Shown in pieces: positions 26,263-29,837 of a stretch of DNA of 29,837 nucleotides. Where the stretch lies: IMG/VR virus record IMGVR_UViG_3300034374_010596, positions 1 to 29,837 of that record, one strand, 5' to 3'. Position numbers and translations under genes: made by a program. Positions within the stretch are counted from its first letter, which is position 1; the number at the start of each line of letters is the position of its first letter. Source of the stretch: a virus. The notes beneath the pieces were generated by a model. The model was not told where the DNA came from. It searched no databases and saw only the letters and a list, made by a program, of their open reading frames with translations.

Positions 26263-27747
26263 ATGAGCACCGGAACAACAATCGACAGCAACAAGGTCGG
26301 TCTGCGCTATGCTGAGGAAGTCCTCGGCTCTATCGGCGTCCTGCCGACCGGACCAGACCCCGACTGGAACCCTTTGGAACCGAACACCTACGGGGAGTTC
26401 GGTCCGCAGATAAGCCAGGTCGCACGCAATCCAATCAACAAGTCTCGCCAACGTAAGAAGGGCGTCGTCGTCGACCTGGACGCTTCAGCCGGCTTCCAGT
26501 CCGACTTCCTTCAGAAGAGCATGTACGACCTGATGCAAGGCTTCATGTTCGCTGACTGGCGAGAGAAGGTCAACACCGAGCCGACTGCAGTCTCAGGGAC
26601 AGGCTACACGGTCGGCGCGGCAGCGTCTGACTATGATGCCAACGACCTCGTGTTCGCCGAAGGCTTCACCAACTCGGGCAACAACGGCTTGAAGCTCGTG
26701 ACCGGTACGACCGGCACTTCTGTGCAAGTCTCCGGCCTGACTGCAGAGGCCTCACCTCCGTCTGGTGCCAAGATCACGAAGGTAGGAGCTCAGGCTACGG
26801 CTGGCGACGTCGCGGTAGACGTCAGCGGCTCGGACCCGAAGCTCACTGCCACCACACTCGACTTCACTGACTTGGGGCTCATCCCGGGCGAATGGCTGTT
26901 CATCGGCGGCGACGCCCTGGCGAACAAGTTCGACACAGCAGCAGACAACGGGTTCGCCCGGGTCAAGAGCGTCTCGGCAGGAGAGCTGGTGCTCGATCGT
27001 CAGCCGTCGACAATGGTCGCGGACGCCGGCACCGGCAAGACAATCCGTCTGTTCGTCGGTCACGTCATCAAGAACGAGTTTGACGAGAGCCTCATCAAGT
27101 GTCGCTCCTATCAGTTTGAGCGCACACTCGGCTCAGCGGGCTTCGAGTACGTCAAGGGCGCGGTCGCCAACACCATGGAGATCGCGATCAACACGGCTGA
27201 CAAAATCACCGTCGACCTAGGCTTTGTCGGCATCGACGCGGAGACGCGTACGGTCGGCGACGGAGAGAAGCCAGGCGCACGCCCTGACCTCCCCGAGGAA
27301 GAGGCCTTCAACTCGAGCTCAGACTTCTCACGTCTGCGTCTGTTGAACGAGGACACTGCTCAGACTTTGGCCACGTATCTCACCGAGATGCGTATCACAA
27401 TCGACAACGGCGTACGGCCGAACAAGGCCATCAGCCAGCTGGGAGCCATCGGCGTTAGTGCCGGGGACTTCATGGCCGCCGGCTCAGTGACTGCCTACTT
27501 CGACGACGTGGCGGCGATGAGTGCCGTGCGCAACAACGACGACGTCTCTCTGGACTTCGCGCTCGTCAAGTCGAACGCCGGTTGGCTGTTTGACCTTCCC
27601 CTCGTATCTATGGGGGACGGTCGGTTGAATGTCGAGAAGGACCAGTCGATCAAAATCCCGCTCACCATGGAGGGAGCGGAACACCCGACGCTGCATCACA
27701 CCCTGCTTGCAGGCAGCTTCACTTACCTCCCGAACGCCGCAATGTGA
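26263..27747 (+). CDS. Major tail (tube) protein
   Basis: 494 residues, AAGGAGG before the ATG. NKVGLRYAEEVLGSIGVLPT, PDPDWNPLEPNTYGEFGPQI, RQRKKGVVVDLDASAGFQSD then YDLMQGFMFADW are typical of the longer phage tail-tube family. Residues about 115-215 are a Gly/Thr/Ser-rich beta domain (SGTGYTVGAAASDYDANDLV, VSGLTAEASPPSGAKIT), likely an added surface domain. The end (MEGAEHPTLHHTLLAGSFTY) is conserved-looking. It assembles into the tube through which DNA passes. Codons are biased as in the capsid gene, with AUA nearly absent. Confidence 0.85.
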   Translation: MSTGTTIDSNKVGLRYAEEVLGSIGVLPTGPDPDWNPLEPNTYGEFGPQISQVARNPINKSRQRKKGVVVDLDASAGFQSDFLQKSMYDLMQGFMFADWREKVNTEPTAVSGTGYTVGAAASDYDANDLVFAEGFTNSGNNGLKLVTGTTGTSVQVSGLTAEASPPSGAKITKVGAQATAGDVAVDVSGSDPKLTATTLDFTDLGLIPGEWLFIGGDALANKFDTAADNGFARVKSVSAGELVLDRQPSTMVADAGTGKTIRLFVGHVIKNEFDESLIKCRSYQFERTLGSAGFEYVKGAVANTMEIAINTADKITVDLGFVGIDAETRTVGDGEKPGARPDLPEEEAFNSSSDFSRLRLLNEDTAQTLATYLTEMRITIDNGVRPNKAISQLGAIGVSAGDFMAAGSVTAYFDDVAAMSAVRNNDDVSLDFALVKSNAGWLFDLPLVSMGDGRLNVEKDQSIKIPLTMEGAEHPTLHHTLLAGSFTYLPNAAM

Positions 27748-27786
27748 TCGGCTTAGGGGTCCCTAGGGGAAACAAGGATTAGACAC

Positions 27787-28248
27787 ATGACTGACAAGAC
27801 CAAAGATACCGCAGCCGACGTGCTGAACAATCCGTTCGCCCTCTTCGAGACTGACCAGTCTGTCGAGGCGGACGGCATCGAGCTCGACTACGGAGCGTTC
27901 TACATCACTGTCGCTCGCGCCGGCGGTTCGAACGAAGGGTTCAAGAAGGCGCTCGCCGACAAGACCCGCCCCTATCGTCGCCTCATCCAAGAGGAGCGCA
28001 TGCCTGAGGAACGCTCGAAGCAGTTGCTTCGTGAGACCGTGGCTGAGACCGTGGTCAGGGGCTGGGGCAGCACGAAGCATGGCGACGGCAAGATGGTCGG
28101 GAAGAACGGTGAGGCTATCCCCTTCTCTGTTGAGAACGTGATTGACCTCTTCGAGAAGCTGCCAGACCTCTTTCAGGACGTCTACGAACAGGCTCAGAAA
28201 GTGTCGCTCTTCCGCGCCAACGAGGCTGAAGCCGACGCGGGAAACTGA
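27787..28248 (+). CDS. Tail assembly chaperone, short form
   Basis: 153 residues. It is acidic and helical (LNNPFALFETDQSVEADGIE, LDYGAFYITVARAGGSNEGF, RPYRRLIQEERMPEERSKQL, FSVENVIDLFEKLPDLFQDV). This matches tail assembly chaperones like lambda gpG, found between the tail tube and tape measure genes. It coats the tape measure protein during tail building. The coding region ends G-GGA-AAC-TGA, a slippery site for the longer product described next. The ATG follows a weak site (AAGGATTAGACAC). Confidence 0.85.
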   Translation: MTDKTKDTAADVLNNPFALFETDQSVEADGIELDYGAFYITVARAGGSNEGFKKALADKTRPYRRLIQEERMPEERSKQLLRETVAETVVRGWGSTKHGDGKMVGKNGEAIPFSVENVIDLFEKLPDLFQDVYEQAQKVSLFRANEAEADAGN

Positions 28249-28595
28249 CGGCGGTCCTCAGCTACTCGCTGACGCAGGGACCGACTGAACGCAAGATCAT
28301 AGAGGCCGCCATCAAGAGACGGCGGCCTCTGCCAGAGACGATAGCTAACGCTCCGTCGCTGTACACGGGCCTCGAGATGTACTACGAGGCGTTCACAGAG
28401 TTGAGCACGTGCCGAGGGCTCTCAGACATGGGGGCCTCAGGTCCGATCCCCTGGACGGCGATCGACGCATACGCAAGGAGAAAAGGCTTCGCCGGCGACG
28501 GCTTCGAGTACCTTGTCAAGATGGTGAGAGCCATGGACGACGTTTTCCTACGCCACCTACAAGACAAACGTGAACAAGAACGTGAGGAAAACTAG
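27787..28595 (+). CDS. Tail assembly chaperone, -1 frameshift fusion
   Basis: Join 27787-28245 with 28245-28595: the heptamer GGGAAAC at 28239-28245 lies in frame as G-GGA-AAC, one codon before the short form's stop. Slipping back one base continues without a stop as LTAVLSYSLTQGPTERKIIE and on to YYEAFTELSTCRGLSDMGAS, ending REEN; 116 codons are added for a 269-residue product. Without frameshifting the bases 28249-28376 would be non-coding and the next ATG (28377) has no ribosome-binding site. This is the lambda gpG/gpGT arrangement; the long form carries the tube-binding extension. Confidence 0.88.
28239..28283 (+). promoter_or_regulatory. Slippery heptamer and stimulatory hairpin
   Basis: GGGAAAC (28239-28245) is followed after six bases by a two-stage stem. 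CGGTCC (28252-28257) pairs with GGACCG (28278-28283), and inside it TCAGC (28258-28262) pairs with GCTGA (28268-28272) around TACTC, leaving a 5-base bulge. Spacing and stability fit a -1 frameshift stimulator. A further perfect 10-bp stem lies at 28301-28310/28321-28330. Confidence 0.85.
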
Positions 28596-28597
28596 CC

Positions 28598-29041
28598 ATG
28601 GCAGGATTTGCGGACTTCGGTAAGAGGATGGGGGACCTCGCAGTAGAGGTCACCGATGGCTCAGACCGCATAGTCCGCAAGACCGTACTAGCGGTAGACC
28701 AAGCCGTCGTCATGTCTACCCCGGTAGACAGAGGACGGGCCCGGTCCAACTGGGTCGCTCAGCTCGACGAACCGTACAACGGAACGATAGACCCATACGC
28801 TCCAGGTGAGGGGCTCGGTGTCGGAGAACAGGCGAACGCGCAAGCCGCTCTCGCCCAAGCAGCCTCGGTCTCGGCCGCCTACGACGGCGACCGCAATAGC
28901 GAGGTACACATCACAAACAACCTGCCTTACATTGAACGCCTGAACGACGGGTATTCCGCCCAGGCTCCCGCTGAGTTCGTCGAAGAAGGCGTACGAGAGG
29001 GGGTGAAGGCTATCAAGGAGGCCCGCCTATTGGAGGACTGA
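28598..29041 (+). CDS. HK97 gp10-like tail-completion protein
   Basis: 147 residues. FADFGKRMGDLAVEVTDGSD, VMSTPVDRGRARSNWVAQLD and HITNNLPYIERLNDGYSAQA followed by PAEFVEEGV are the hallmarks of the HK97 gp10-like family (T-P-V-D-x-G-x-x-x-x-N-W and N-x-x-P-Y-x-x-x-L). The family is usually a neck or tail-completion component; here it lies unusually between the chaperone and tape measure genes rather than in the neck cluster. It may act as a tail-tip or initiator part. GAGGAAAACTAGCC lies before the ATG. Confidence 0.8.
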   Translation: MAGFADFGKRMGDLAVEVTDGSDRIVRKTVLAVDQAVVMSTPVDRGRARSNWVAQLDEPYNGTIDPYAPGEGLGVGEQANAQAALAQAASVSAAYDGDRNSEVHITNNLPYIERLNDGYSAQAPAEFVEEGVREGVKAIKEARLLED

Positions 29042-29044
29042 TAG

Positions 29045-29837
29045 GTGCCGACCGAACGTATTGACATAGTCGTATCCGAGCGAGGCTCTCGCCGGGTACG
29101 TCGTAACATTGAGGACGTAGGGTCTAGCGCCACCAAGTCAGGTAAGGCGGTAGGCTTCTTCACGTCTGAGCTCAAGCGTCTCGCCATCGGAGCCTCGGCG
29201 TCCGCAGCCCTCATAGGCGTCACACGCGCAGCCATCCAGTTCCAAGACGCCATGGCCGAGGTCTCGACTTTGGTCGACACGGCCGTGTTCGACATGGACA
29301 GGCTCAAGCGAGCTGCTCTCGACCAGGCCGCAGCGTTCGGGCAACAGCCCGTCGCACAGGTGCAGGCCATATATCAGATAATCTCCGCCGGAGCCTCTTC
29401 GGCAGCCGACGCGACTGAACGCCTGGAGGCAGCCAACAAGCTGGCCGTGGGAGGCGTGACGGACGTGGCGACGGCTGCAGACGGCTTGACTTCCGTGCTC
29501 AATGCCTACGGGCCTCGCGTCGAAGGCGCGACTGCGGTCACGGACGCGTTGTTCGTAGCCATGAAGGCCGGCAAGACGACGATTGCGGAACTGTCGAGTG
29601 CCATAGGTAAGGTCGCTCCACTAGCCGCTCAGACCGGCGTGTCCTTCGATGAACTGCTCGCTTCAATCTCAGCCCTCACTAAGGGAGGCATCAAGACGAC
29701 GGAAGCCGTCACGGGCGTGCGAGCCGTACTCGCCGCCGTGGCCAAACCGACCAAGGAGGCTTCCGACCTCGCGAACGCCCTAGGCATCGAGTTCAACGCG
29801 GCTGCACTCCAGTCCCTCGGCCTGGCGGGCTTCCTCG
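29045..29837 (+). CDS. Tape measure protein, N-terminal part (runs off the window)
   Basis: 264 codons are visible from a GTG start three bases after the previous stop, preceded by GGAGGACTGATAG. RRNIEDVGSSATKSGKAVGF, then FQDAMAEVSTLVDTAVFDMD, AAFGQQPVAQVQAIYQIISA, LAVGGVTDVATAADGLTSVL and VAPLAAQTGVSFDELLASIS are the standard TP901-type tape measure N-terminal domain. The protein sets tail length and is ejected with the DNA. A possible hydrophobic helix (LAIGASASAALIGVTRAAI, about 46-64) is present. Domains beyond residue 264 are not in view. Confidence 0.92.
   Translation, partial: MPTERIDIVVSERGSRRVRRNIEDVGSSATKSGKAVGFFTSELKRLAIGASASAALIGVTRAAIQFQDAMAEVSTLVDTAVFDMDRLKRAALDQAAAFGQQPVAQVQAIYQIISAGASSAADATERLEAANKLAVGGVTDVATAADGLTSVLNAYGPRVEGATAVTDALFVAMKAGKTTIAELSSAIGKVAPLAAQTGVSFDELLASISALTKGGIKTTEAVTGVRAVLAAVAKPTKEASDLANALGIEFNAAALQSLGLAGFL

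Noticed and set aside
28377-28595. Separate 72-codon gene after the tail chaperone
   Set aside because: It has no ribosome-binding site, and its frame is open back through the slippery heptamer; it is the tail of the frameshift product.
1-29837. CRISPR array, tRNA, rRNA or insertion sequence
   Set aside because: By eye I saw no regularly spaced repeat-spacer units, no cloverleaf with a GTTCRANTC-type arm, no ribosomal segments and no transposase gene. A tRNA scan would be decisive.

Overview
The window is part of a high-GC, double-stranded DNA tailed phage genome (or an intact prophage), not an ordinary chromosome. It has a complete packaging, head and neck series, a tail tube, a frameshifted tail assembly chaperone and the start of a tape measure gene. 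No sheath or baseplate gene is visible, so a siphovirus is the simplest reading. No integrase is present. Two predicted lipoproteins point to a Gram-negative host. A regulator whose DNA-binding domain closely resembles CtrA points to an alphaproteobacterial host; this is an inference.

Layout. (1) Positions 1-4609, leftward: replication and recombination genes. These are the first codons of a gene that leaves the window, a coiled-coil protein, an Enc34-type ssDNA-binding protein followed by a strong terminator, a stand-alone primase-type winged helix, a DUF2800 RecB/Cas4-like nuclease, an unusually AT-rich MT-A70 adenine methyltransferase, and a Lys/Glu/Pro-rich protein. (2) 4782-7710, rightward: a 54-residue ribbon-helix-helix regulator, a 795-residue primase-polymerase/helicase, and a frame-disrupted HExxH protein. 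(3) 7746-14323, leftward accessory genes: a lipoprotein serine protease, a CtrA-like regulator, a small membrane protein, several small Cys-rich or unknown proteins, two tandem paralogs of which one carries an inserted PD-(D/E)XK nuclease domain, a 444-base gene-free stretch with iterons that looks like a replication origin, a lipoprotein alpha/beta hydrolase overlapping a membrane protein, and small early-type genes. (4) 14324-14514: a divergent control region built on a 38-bp-arm inverted repeat. (5) 14515-29837, rightward: small genes, a T4 DenV-type DNA repair glycosylase, then TerS, TerL, portal, MuF-like protein, scaffold, major capsid, connector and neck genes (with an HNH homing-type endonuclease between two of them), tail tube, chaperone with a -1 frameshift, a gp10-like protein and the tape measure.

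Regulation visible in the sequence. Four copies of a 12-bp element (TAGGGGGTTTAC) place a -35-like hexamer in front of a -10-like hexamer. They sit at the left-edge gene, before the origin-proximal operon and on both sides of the divergent region, which suggests one shared early regulon. Many genes use a near-identical ribosome-binding leader (GGAGACAGACA). The late operon lacks obvious internal promoters. It carries recurring intercistronic hairpins (ACGCGGG type, and GNRA-tetraloop hairpins around the capsid gene) and a shared element before the scaffold and capsid genes; these probably tune mRNA stability or translation.

The items most worth follow-up are the CtrA-like/ribbon-helix-helix fusion, the paralog pair with the nuclease insertion, the iteron/Z-DNA origin candidate, the shared promoter element with its giant palindrome, and the two surface-directed lipoprotein enzymes.
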